The notes under the pieces are model-generated. The model was not told the DNA's origin, did not search any database, and saw only the letters and a program-made list of their open reading frames with translations. The translations under genes and the position numbers were made by a program. Below are positions 1 to 11,000 of a DNA stretch of 64,000 nt, piece after piece. Each line of letters begins with the position of its first letter. The stretch's first letter is position 1. Source of the DNA: Taeniopygia guttata. Lineage: Eukaryota > Chordata > Aves > Passeriformes > Estrildidae. The stretch lies in contig NC_133063.1 in assembly GCF_048771995.1 (NCBI RefSeq), positions 7,824,001 through 7,888,000 on the forward strand, in the 5' to 3' direction.

Positions 1-3000
1 TGAGAGAGGAAAAAAAACCACAGAACAACAAAAAAACCACCCCAACACCACATCCCAATACTCAGCGTGGAAACCCCCTTCCAGGAGCAGGAGCCTTAAT
101 CCTCTGCACTGGCACAGTTCTGGGGTGCAGTGACACCTGTGTTGGCTGCATGGTCAGGGTCGTGTAATGAAGCACTAGCAAAGGTATCAGCAAAAGCAAT
201 TTTATTACAAATTTGTGAAAGCACTAAGTTCTCTGGCAAGGTTTGCTCTGTTACCTCATAGATAAAGCACACAAATGAGAACTGGATTAGAATCAATCTG
301 GAGTGAAGCACAACGGAGACTGGGGATGCAAAAGGGTGAGGACGGAGAATGTAAGGATGCAGAAGGGGAAGGGAGACCCTCCATGGAGGCACAAGTTTCA
401 CAATGGACCCCTTGCCAAACCTTCCCTTGGAATTGCTCAGTGCTTTATGTCTAAAGGATCTGGCAGCACTTAATCATTGATTTAACTCTTACAGAATGAT
501 TCTGTAAGATTTACCATAACCACAACATTGTGTAGCTTAATTTTGAATCTAAGCTGACAACATTAATGCTACACGTGTTGAAGTCAGTTTTCACACCTGC
601 ACACAGACACAGCCATGTAAATATTCAAATATTTGTGTGTGTCCATATGTACAAAGCCCCTGTTTAAAGCCCCCCAGAATTCAGTGAAATGCACACACAG
701 GGTACCTTTGCATCTTTCAGTGGGCAAAGGCTTCAGCCTGGAGGAGGGGTCCCAGCCCAGGCCCCACTTTCAGCTTTTGATGGAGCTCTTGAGTCCCAAA
801 CCTCTGGGCTGGCGAGCACTGAGAGGCACATCCTGCTCCAAGAGACGTGCTGGCACAGCCACCGGGGCATGGGACCCCAAAGGCCTCCTGTGGGACACCG
901 TTCATAGGGTTGAGATGCTTGGATTAAATCTTCCATCAGCTTCCATCCTGGATTCAACTGGGGTCAGTATTTTCCTCAAAACTCCAGTGACAAATACTAT
1001 TTCACTACAGCTGTGATCGTGGTATCACTGATGGTTCTCCTGAGCCTACCGTGTCCTTTCCTGCGCTGTCAGTGCAGAGAGTGCCGCGTTCCATTCTGCC
1101 ACAGCCATTCCCGTATTTTGATGTTAAAGTGGTAGAGGAAACAGTGGAACAGTGGAGTTGAAGTCCCTTGAAAGCTTTTCAGAATATCAGTGTGATCTGT
1201 CTGTAACTTCTGATCTGTGTTAGTAAGAGGTCTGGGTTGGTTTTTTGAGACCTTTCTAATGTTTTTGTCAAGGACAAAGAAAGACTCTTGCACATGGTGG
1301 TGTGATGAACATTGAAAATGCACCCACCTCATGTTTTACTTGTGACTGCCTTGATCAATTCCCTGGCACTGGGGATTGGGGGAAGTTTCCATTCTCTGCC
1401 ATGCACTCAGATTGGGTTCCCATCTTGGCACAGAGTTGTGCTCTCTGTTAAGTTTATGGACAGTGTAGTTTGGTGCAGGAACCAAACATCCAGATGTGTG
1501 CACAGCTGCAGCTTTGAGACACTTGTCTGTTGTGAGGGTCTAAGGCCATTTCCTGCTACAACAGAAGTCCCAGGAGGCAGAGAGGCTCCACTACCTCCCA
1601 GAGCTCCCAGACCTAACCCGGGAGGAGTGTGTACATCCGCGTGAAGCAGTTACACCACTGAACCTTCTTTTTCCTGGCATAGCTGACTCACTCCAGTCAG
1701 CCTGTTCTGCCACATCCGTACTTTGCTGGTCTGAGGCTGTTTAATTGTTTTAGCTCCTAAGGAAGAGGAAGGGGTCTTGAGATAGGCTGATGGGCACAGG
1801 GATTTATTTGCAGTGTTTATTGTACTTAATGTGCATAGTATATAGGTGCTCAAAAGTTATTTGTGGACAAAAAAGAGTTAGAAAAGGGGAACTGCAGGGG
1901 GAACTGTGCAGCTTCTGGAGTGTGCTTCCAGCACACTTTTCAACTCAGCACTGGCTGTCACCTCCTGCAACATCTAATGCAACATAAACACTCTTGTGGG
2001 TAAAAGCAGGGCCCTGCAGCTGTGGGGTGTGGAGGAGAGGTACTGCTGGAACAGCCCCTGCGGAGCTGCATCCTCCCTGCTGGGCCAGCTCCTGCGAAGG
2101 GGAGAGGGGCACAATTCCCCCCATACCACGTGGAGCATAAGTCATGGCCTTGAAGGAGTTGTCAGGGAGCAGAGAGGAGAGCAGGACATGGACGCCAGGA
2201 GGAGGGATACCAATGTGGATCTCAGCATACTCCAGGGGTGGGAGAGCTGGGAAAAGAAAAAGATGTATAGCAAAAGTTGGGTTAGGAGTGAGGGAAACAG
2301 TGGGGCAGGGAATGATGTGATGTTTCAGAAGCAGAAAATGCTACAGTCATGCCAAAGATGAAGAGGAGTGACAGATGGGACTGAGGACGGCAAAGGACCA
2401 CAGTGAATCACAAGCAGCTAGGGTGAGGCTCTGGCAGCTTTCCTGCTTCCATATTCACTGCCTGTGGTGCAGCAGGATACTGGCCACCACCTCTGGGGCT
2501 CTCCTGCCCTTCCCAGACAGCAAAAACTGCAGCCCAGCTTGCCCTCACCCTCACGAGCTCTCCAGTCTCTGTCAGGCTGGCAGTGCTGCCACCAGGGTAT
2601 CCTCCCCTTTCTGATCCTGTTCTTTTTATAGAGCAGCCCCTGGAAGGCTGTGCCAAGGCTTTGCACGTCATTCTTAACCCCAGCACCACAAACAAAGGTG
2701 TTCCCCACACACATGAACCACTCATGGGCTCAGGATCTCCTGCAGGCTGTTGCCTTCTCTTTCACAAAAATCAGCATTTGCCCATCCTGAGACCGACCCA
2801 GGCCTCCTCCTTCCCCAGGTGCCAGAGCTGTCCATCAGTTGTTCCTGCCCACAGCAGCAGTGTCTCTATCCCCCACCTTTGGCTGTTGTGAAGCTTCCAT
2901 TGGCAAGGGGAAACTTTTCTGACTTCGATCTTGGCCTTGGCCCTTGGAGCAGCAAACCGCACGCGTGCCTCAGGCTGTGTCCCAGCAGCAGGAGGATGTT

Positions 3001-3086
3001 GTGTTTTCTGATGCACTGGTGCTGCCCACCTGCCACCCACCCTCCTCTGCAGAGCCCCAGGAAACGCAGTTCACAAGCAAGTACCC
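1..3086. other. Relatively GC-rich stretch without a recognised gene
   Basis: Open frames of about 60-127 codons occur on both strands, but none resembles a protein I know and none has convincing splice sites and continuity together. It may be intergenic, or 3' UTR or intron of an unrecognised neighbour. No CR1 or other repeat family was recognised. Confidence 0.5.
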
Positions 3087-3092
3087 AATAAA
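3087..3092 (+). terminator. Possible plus-strand poly(A) signal AATAAA
   Basis: CCCAATAAAGGAGAG at the right edge of the GC-rich stretch. It is a signal by sequence only; no plus-strand gene is established upstream. Confidence 0.25.
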
Positions 3093-3124
3093 GGAGAGAC
3101 AAGCATTTACATTTTATATAAGCG

Positions 3125-3130
3125 TTTATT
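3125..3130 (-). terminator. Possible minus-strand poly(A) signal AATAAA
   Basis: Minus-strand AATAAACGCTTATATAAAAT, followed by a TG/T-rich stretch (GCTTGTCTCTCC) 25-40 nt on. It lies about 270 nt beyond the stop of the candidate terminal exon at 3399-3612, a normal spacing for a 3' UTR, or could be a distal HOOK3 site. Confidence 0.35.
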
Positions 3131-3398
3131 TACAACTTGTTTAACAACTGTACACTCTTCTATCACCTTGGAAGCATTAGTGTATTTGACTGGGAAAAAA
3201 TATTAAACTTTTTGATTCCAATTATCATTAATGAGGTTTTTTTCGTCTATATACAGGTATGTATAATAATATTGCTACCATAACAATCTGGTAGTTACAC
3301 AATTTGTAGATGAACTGAAATGGGAAATTAATGTTTTGACACTCTAAGAATTAATTCTTTTACAGAAAATATATCACTGGCAACTTCACAAACAGTTA

Positions 3399-3612
3399 TT
3401 ACTTTGATAATTGATCAACATTTAATTCAGGACTGTCAAACAAGCTGCTATTAAGAAGGTAAGAGAGTTTTCTATGCAGCACAAATGAAGTTAGTATATC
3501 AGAGACATGCTGGAGATCAGCTCTGAGTTGAGAGCTCACAACCACTTCATGACAGAGATGCCAGGCTAATCTAGTTAAAGTAGCCAGCTCCTTGACTGGC
3601 TCCACCTGGCAT
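3399..3612 (-). CDS. Candidate terminal exon of an unidentified gene
   Basis: The minus strand has an open frame of about 80 codons ending in TAA at 3401-3399. It reads CQVEPVKELATLTRLAWHLC, then HEVVVSSQLRADLQHVSDIL and further helix-like sequence ending SPELNVDQLSK. A splice acceptor (GCAACAGAG) precedes it and an AATAAA follows at normal distance. The composition looks like a real alpha-helical protein, but I recognise no family. If joined to the exon-like stretch at 3665-3765, the intron would be only 52 nt, which is abnormally short, so the model is doubtful. It could also be chance open sequence. Confidence 0.3.
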
Positions 3613-3664
3613 CTCTGTTGCATTAGTAAACTCAAACAACTTTTGTCAAGCTAAACACACTTAC

Positions 3665-3765
3665 ATATAAATGTCATCAAGGTTCAAGAACAACTGATAC
3701 TTAGTCTCTAATCTGCACAGACCACTTGGAGAAATGAGGTACTGCTCGGCATCGCTTTGGGACAG
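3665..3765 (-). CDS. Candidate penultimate exon of the same unidentified gene
   Basis: The minus strand has the acceptor GCACCTGCCTCCACAG, then an open frame LSQSDAEQYLISPSGLCRLE and TKYQLFLNLDDIY, ending at a strong donor TATAT|GTAAGTG. The frame stays open upstream to about 3882, where a second acceptor (TTTTTCATTTGCTAG) exists, so the exon could be longer. Phase 2 at the donor fits the terminal exon if its acceptor is CAGAG|A. Without splicing, the frame ends at ATG TAA. Identity unknown. Confidence 0.3.
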
Positions 3766-3882
3766 CTGTGGAGGCAGGTGCACAAAAAAAGCAATCCCCT
3801 CCTGCCCAGCACAGTGCCCTGATTTCAGGGATCCTGCACCCAGCCTGGCTCGGGGCAGGGTGTGGTCCCAGCCGAAGCAGCA

Positions 3883-4349
3883 CTAGCAAATGAAAAACAT
3901 ACCATGCCTTTAACACCCGACTAAAAGAAGTTTTACTAGTAACGCTTGCCCTGACACATAACAAGGGATAAATGTCTAGGACCTGGAAAGACACAAATCC
4001 TTCAGCTCTCTGCTGGGCTCAGTCTGATGAGATGCTGCTGCCTCTGCTGCACGAGTACTGGACTCATGATCACCAAACCCAAGATCCTGGCTGCAGGCCA
4101 CGTAAGACTTCACTGTCCCTGGCCCTGGTGGACCAGGAAAAACATATATCCCCATCTGAAGCCTTTACGGACAGCTGTCAGCCAGAGCACCTGGTAGCTA
4201 CAGTACCTGATACAGTGTCCAGAGGGAAACGCCACAGCTCTCACTGGGATCCTACTTCTGTCCTTCACTCTGCTGCCTGCCCTGCTTGAGGCGCACTCCT
4301 GCCCGCCCAGCCCGGCAGCACAGAGCACCGGGCTCTGGTGGGGCACACG
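3883..4349. other. GC-rich stretch between candidate exons and microsatellite
   Basis: Open frames occur on both strands but conflict with each other and none can be tied to a family. No repeat recognised. Confidence 0.4.
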
Positions 4350-4444
4350 TCCATCCATCCATCCATCCATCCATCCATCCATCCATCCATCCATCCATCC
4401 ATCCATCCATCCATCCATCCATCCATCCATCCATCCATCCATCC
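4350..4444. repeat. (TCCA)n microsatellite, about 24 units
   Basis: 95 nt of uninterrupted TCCA/TGGA tetranucleotide repeat. In minus-strand reading it gives WMDG-type repeated peptide frames and in plus-strand reading HPSI-type frames. These are artefacts of the repeat, not proteins. Its length and purity suggest a polymorphic locus. Confidence 0.98.
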
Positions 4445-4585
4445 CTGCGCCACGTCCCTCTGCACAAGCCACGGACACCACTCAGGACCCTGAGCACCGG
4501 ACACAATCGGGCACCTCTGCGCCTGAGGTGTGGCTCTGCCAGAGCCCCCCTGGCAGCCAGGGAAGAGGCAGGGCCGTGGGTGTGA

Positions 4586-5014
4586 CCAGGAGAGACTGCA
4601 GAGACAAGTGGACACAACGCTTCTTCAGCAAACAAGGCTGGCGGCTCTTCCACTGCCCAGACAAGTAAAACTATCCTTGGAGGCAGCACAGTTCATATCA
4701 ATGTTTGTGCCAGGATTGAGATCCAGGTGAGCAAGAATGGGGTTTCTCTGTATCTGGATTTAATCAAACCACTTGAGGTACTCAGCATTCAGACTTCTCA
4801 GTTTTTCCAGCAAATCCTATGGCTTGAAGGCCCCTTTCCCTATTTGTTATGTACTAACCCCTATACAATAAACCTCTTAACTTACAACACTACAGCACTC
4901 CCTTGTCTTCTGAATCTTGCCAGTACTGGATGTCCAATACAAAACAAAGATACAGTAGTACAAATGTGCAGATATTTAGGAATATTAAATAAGCAGCTTT
5001 TTAAATTAATATAG
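4586..5014 (+). other. Unexplained 142-codon open frame
   Basis: After a TGA at 4583-4585 the frame is open to TAG at 5012-5014, without an early ATG. The first 47 codons are Ser/Thr/Gly-rich ([20 protein letters not shown], then [15 protein letters not shown]) and stop at a consensus donor CAG|GTGAGC (4726/4727). The part beyond is AT-rich and less protein-like. It could be an internal exon of a plus-strand gene ending at 4726, or chance. No family recognised. Confidence 0.2.
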
Positions 5015-8000
5015 GCAGTACAAAGCATTTTGAGTTACACTGTCTACATATGGCAAATCTTATATCTAAACTTTAAAATACAAAGAAACAGCCAAGCTAG
5101 TGCAATTGGAAATTAAATAGCTAAGACTGTGACAAGAGAAAGAAAAAAAGAAAGGAAAAAAACAGTACAGGTGAAAGATAAACGATCCAAATTATAAACT
5201 GGCAAGGACAGTCTGCATAATACTGGTGTGTAGGTGACTTTCATACTTATCTCCATTCATGGTCTTTCCTCAGATTGTTTTTAACAATTGTATACAGATT
5301 GGAAAAAAAAAAGTTTCTGAAAGAAACCAACAACACAGCTCAAATGTAGAGAGAAAAATACAACAGCCACAAACTACTGTGTATATACATATTAAGGAAG
5401 CAGGCAGTGCCTGTGAACAAAATACCACCTGGTAGTTTGCCTGGCTCGGAGATTATCAGATGAAACTTGCTTGGTTTTCTAAGGAAGATGGATCGCCAAG
5501 CAGCAATTCGTTAGTCATTTCTCCTGGTAAAACACCTCCTTCGCTTTACTTTATTTGTTTAAAGATTCCAAGTGGATCCTTTAAGGGTGCAGGTGCTTTG
5601 AAATTTTAACAGTAACCAAAAGGCCTTTTTAGGAACTCATTAAGACTAGATTTTTATAGTTCGGTATATGAAAATGTTGCAGGAAGTCTGTGTGTTAATA
5701 CTGTTAATCAGAATTAAATAAGTGGACAGTGGAAGTAAGATGGAGAGCTGACACTGCTCTGTCACTTTGCAGAACGCCTCCTGTTGAGTTGTGAATACAG
5801 GATTTCCTCTCTCCTAGCCTCATAGGAGACTTTGTGAAGAGAAAGAGTAAGTGGAAGTGGGAAATGGGAAAGCCACTCCCCAGGATGGTAAGCTTCTCTG
5901 CAAGTAGATCCCCCTTTGAAATCAGATGGCCATGAGTCTTAAGTGTAGAACTGGTTAAGTTTTGGTTATGCAGTCTGGACAGAAAAGCAAGTCATGCACT
6001 GAACAGTCCCTGTTATAATAATGCTGCAGGTCATGCAACCACATCACTGCAAATAAAAGAATAAAGAAGAAAGTTAAAAAGCAGATAACATATTACTGTT
6101 GAAAAAAAAAACCACCAAAAAAACAAACAAAAAAAACCACCAAAACCAGAGAACAGAACAGGTCTTTTTAAAAGCAGTTTAGTTAGGCCACCTCTACTTA
6201 AGAGTTGTGCAAATTCATGGGGAAAATACCTTTGCCAAGCAACTGTTCAAATTAACAGGAAGGTCACAGGCCAGTAATTGGAAAAGCAACAAAACAGCCT
6301 TGTTCAATATCTAAGTTTAGCTGTAACTGAACTTTACACACTTCTAAGTAAAATTCTTCAGGGCACCATTCTAAACTAATAAAGCTATGGAAAGTAAGTT
6401 TACACAGCAATGAGCAAGTCTCAGGCATTCCTGCTGTCTGTGAGTACAACTTTTAAAACAAGATAAAGTGAAAGGTGCCCACCCAATTCTGCATGTGTTT
6501 ACACGCTAAAAGACAATCAGAGTCACATAAATGTCTTGAGCTCTGAGTGCCACTGAAGGCATTTATATTCCATCAGAGCTCATTCTGTGCACAAGGCTCA
6601 GCATCACTGCCCCACTGCACTGGCAAGTTCTACCCCTTGCATGCAAATACAGGTTTGAATTGCCAGAAAAAAATGTTCTTGTTACAGTAATCTGAGTTTG
6701 GTCACCGGGCAGTCAAGAGAGCACTCCATGATGCTGTGGAAGGGAATCTAAGTTTGGAAAAGAATCAGAGAGGTTGGCACAGCTCTCCCTCCTCACTGAT
6801 GCACCCTTTTTCCTGGCCAGGGTAACTGGAATGGAATGCTTTACCCACACGCCTACTTTCCCCAGGTGTCCCTCCACAGCACTGGCACAGCACTAAATTG
6901 GCATCTTTGTTTTCATATTGCAAAGAGCAAATTGGCTTCACCAGACTGAAATTAGAGCCTGTTTCCCCACTTCCTTCTCCCTTGTATTGCACTGGTCAAA
7001 AATGATTCTAAGAATGCTTCTTGTGATGGGAAAATCCAGGTTAAATAGATAAAAAAGAGTATTTATGCTACAAGTCCTGTAGCTTGTGTATCCCTCTTTT
7101 TTCCTTCTCATTCATCCACCTAGAAGACTAACCATAATAGAAAAACAAATAGAAACACAGAGACACATTATCAAATGGAGTAAAAAATCTAACACATTCA
7201 ACACATTCTAAGACCTTGAGGGTGGTGTATTTTGAGCAATCATTGTCTTTTAAGCTTGCTTGGCACTGCTTGGTGCATAAAGTTACACAGTTCAGGATTA
7301 ATATGAAGATCGCTGCAGTTGTTATATAAAAAATAAAAAGTTCAAGCTATATAAGCACGTACCTATTCTATTGTGTATAAATGAATATAATCTACTCCTT
7401 CAGTCTCATCTGGCTATTATTTAGCTCAAACTTACTATTTAGTAGCACTTCAAGTGTCCTTCAAGTGTTTGCTGCACATACACAGAAGTGACACTTCAGG
7501 CTTCTCTTTGAATCAATAGTAATTTTGAGAGGTCTTGTAAACTCAGGACACTGTATTAACTTTCAAGGATGTAAGAAATCATCTGTTAGTGCCCCTTCCT
7601 GACTAGTAATTCTTTTCATGTTCTATAAATAGTTGTCTGCCAATTTCTCTATTTTAAAGCCACCTGCTGAGGTAGCAACACATAGAAGGAAACAGAAATG
7701 CAAGATGAGAGGGTAAATTCACTGAGCATAACCTGTCACTGTATCTGCAGCATCTTAGAGACAGATTGTGCAGCAGACAATGTGCAGGAGTGATAAAGAG
7801 AATACAAAGCAGATTATAAATTTAAAAAATTGTGGCCTTATCATGTAATGCTTAGAATTATTCCAAGACTTGACTAATACTGCTAAACTAAAGCTTTAAA
7901 AACTCTCTCAAAACCACTGATGCCTCCAGGAAATATGTTTATTCTCCACCTCACTAACCTTTTGTGGCTGTGAACAATAATTTCTTCTTTACAATATTTT

Positions 8001-11000
8001 AAATTATATAGCTGATGTTACATTCAAATCCAAATCAAAAGTCTGATGGTCTCATTACAGCTATTTTATAAGTCCATAAATACTACACCACTGAGGATTT
8101 TCTCTTAAAATTCCATCCACTTTCATGATCAGGTTAACAACAGGAGCATGCTAACAGAAACAACTGGACTTTTATGTTAGCTCTCTTCAAGTTATGTATA
8201 ATCCTAAGGGATTCAACTTCCATTTCCAGAATAAACTGCTCTATACCTCTGTACTGTAATCTACCCCAAATGGAAATACTTTCTTTTGTAGTGCTTCAGA
8301 TTTGTGCCATTCTACAGTAGTTAGCAGTTCTTCACAGTGCTGACTAATGACTGCTTTTTTAACAATTAACCAATGTTTCTATTTCTGAAATCACCTCATC
8401 TGATTGCAAAGGACCTCTCTAATGCAAAGCAATGAATAAAGTCAGCACCAGAGAGGAAAGGCTGCCAAACTGACCTGTATTTCCCTCTACTTGCAGTACT
8501 TTTCATGTTGCATACATCAGTCTCTGAGACCCATAGCAGCAAGACAGCTGCAAGAAATTTTTATCTGACAAATGGAATCTGGTTTCAGTCTGGAAATGAC
8601 ACCATATGCAAAGGAGACTGAAGGATATGCAATTTTCCAAATTACTTTATATAAAAGCAAACAGCAGCAGAGTGAACTCCTGATTTGCCATCAGAGCCAA
8701 CTAATGCAGAAATATGCTTCAGGATAGTCCTGCACTACCTTGGCATGGCTCAAAGGTGAAGACAGAATCTGGAGCACAGTGAAGCTGACAGCAACACCAT
8801 CCTCCAGCAGATGAGGACTTTAATTTAATTAAAAATGTAAGAATCTTCTTTCTAGCTCAATAAGCTCAGGTTCTTACTCATTCATTTTGAAATGAAAACC
8901 AAAATGCAAAATGCTGAAAGAATGCTCTTCTGATTTTTGTACTGACTAGTTAATTGCATCTGCCTCCTCCACATTCAGACCAAAGAAATCACACTTTATT
9001 GTTAGTTACAGCCCAGCTGTATCCTGATCCTCCCTGTCAGGATCACTGACAAACTTCTGCTGCGTTTCTGGACTTACAGAGGGGAGACAACAGGAGTAAG
9101 CCAATCCAATCAGCCATGCCAGGATATGTTCTTGATTCCTTAAGAGTGACAAACTGGAGGCATGGCTAGAATCCTACCTAGAATATACTTGCTCCAAAAA
9201 CCCTCACCACTTGGAAGCATATCCTGATAGATCCTTTTAGCTATTTATTTATGCAATGCCAGCTGAGGAAAATGTCTGCTAAATTTGAAGTTTATCAATA
9301 CAATCTTACTACAAAACAGAGTCCACATTATACCTAAAACACATGTGCAAAACCCCATAATAAGTCAGTATTGCATAGCTGACTGAGTGCAAAAATACCT
9401 CCCTTATCAATCCTTGCGAAAAGTCAATATGTTGGGCAAAAATAAAAAAATGTCTCTTCAGTAAGTAAAATGGAAATGTTGTTTTGCTTCATAAGAAAAA
9501 GGGAAGTTAGCCACATTCAGGGTTTGGATTCCTCCAAATCACTAACATGAAGAAAATCAAATGGTGACATTAAAATATCTTACAACTACCAAATCTACAG
9601 AAAATGTCAACACTTCAGGAAAATTAAACCCACTCAAAATCATTCAGGAAGCTGTTAAGTGTATGGTCTCATATACTAGAGAATACAGGAAAAGCAAAAG
9701 CTATTTGCACATGTCAAAATAACAAGGACTTTAAAATTGAAAAAAAAAGATTTCATCTTCTTGACAGTTACACATATGACTTACTATATGAGATCATAAT
9801 AAAGCAGTAATAGGAATATTCACTATTAATTCTTTCATGCACATAAAAATGCCAGTGCTCCCTGCAGAAGAGAGAGATAAAACGAGTGACACTTGAGCAG
9901 GACAAGATTGCCATTTGATTATTTCCAAACAGAATGAAAGGCATCTTGTAGCCATTATATATTTATTTAATTTTGAATACACAAACTCGTGTATATTCCA
10001 GACACATACTTAGCTTTTGCTGGGGGCTGTATTTTTCTTTTTTTTCCTTTACTTATAGAATTTTTTCCTCCTAAGTTGCTAGGAAACTAACTACTGCGTA
10101 CTTATGAATACTTATGGGAACTTTAGAAAGACAAAAGAAAGTGCCTGGAGTCGGAAGAGAGTAGCATCTGGCTACTCTTTTTTCTCGGGGAATTTCTCTC
10201 TCTTTGCACTGTGGATGAAACACACAACCTTTAAATTAAATTACTTCAGTTTTCACACCACTTAGAAAATACATGTTATGACCCGAGTGGTTATGTGTTG
10301 CTATCAAGAAAAGAGGGAACCTGAATGTTTTTTTTTCTCTCATGTCTGATTGGATATGCTAAAAATTCAAATCTCCACAGAAGTACATGAACTAGACTGC
10401 ACATCTGAACCCATCATCATTTTAGGTCAGAAACTAAGATTCAGCTCTAAACAATGAAAATATTTATCCTAAAAAAACCACACTTATCTGTTATCTTTTA
10501 TTATCATTAATTAAAACCTGTCAGAAAGATTACTCTGGGCAGATCCTCAGCACATGTCCAGAGAAGTACTTTCACAAACTCCTCAGCTGCTTTACCTCTG
10601 ATCTGGAGAACCTTTTCTCTTTCAGCTCAGTTCTAGGGTCTTTTTTTCTGTGGTGTGTCAGGACAGGATACAGCACTGGTGTAGCAATTACCACTACAAT
10701 TTTGATGTAAATAGTCTTTCTTGCCTCAGGGGAAAAAGGTATTCCTAAAAAAACTTCTCAGAACTATCTAATGAACTGAGAGAATTCTGCTCCATAGGTT
10801 GGGGCTTTTCCTCATATTCTTTAATTACTCAAGGTAAGACAAATAGGGAACATACACTGGTAGCTCCCCTGTATATATGTTTATTCCCTGGAGTCACAGT
10901 CTGAGCTCCTTCTTTTTCTTAATATACATTGATTACAAAGATACGTAACAAGCAAGCAAAATAATGAAGCTGAACCCTTTGAATCAAGAAGTTGTTCTTG

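Noticed and set aside
4252..4689. Several overlapping open frames of 99-145 codons with repeated Trp-Met-Asp-Gly or His-Pro-Ser-Ile units
   Set aside because: They are produced by the (TCCA)n microsatellite, whose 4-nt unit is open in several frames; no flanking homology supports a protein.
5440..5600. Short protein-like minus-strand frames (for example APAPLKDPLGIFKQIK and MTNELLLGDPSSLENQ)
   Set aside because: They are in different frames, under 25 codons each, and lack paired splice sites; more likely 3' UTR sequence.
6765..6992. 75-codon minus-strand open frame downstream of HOOK3
   Set aside because: No family resemblance and no splice or poly(A) context; within the probable 3' UTR.
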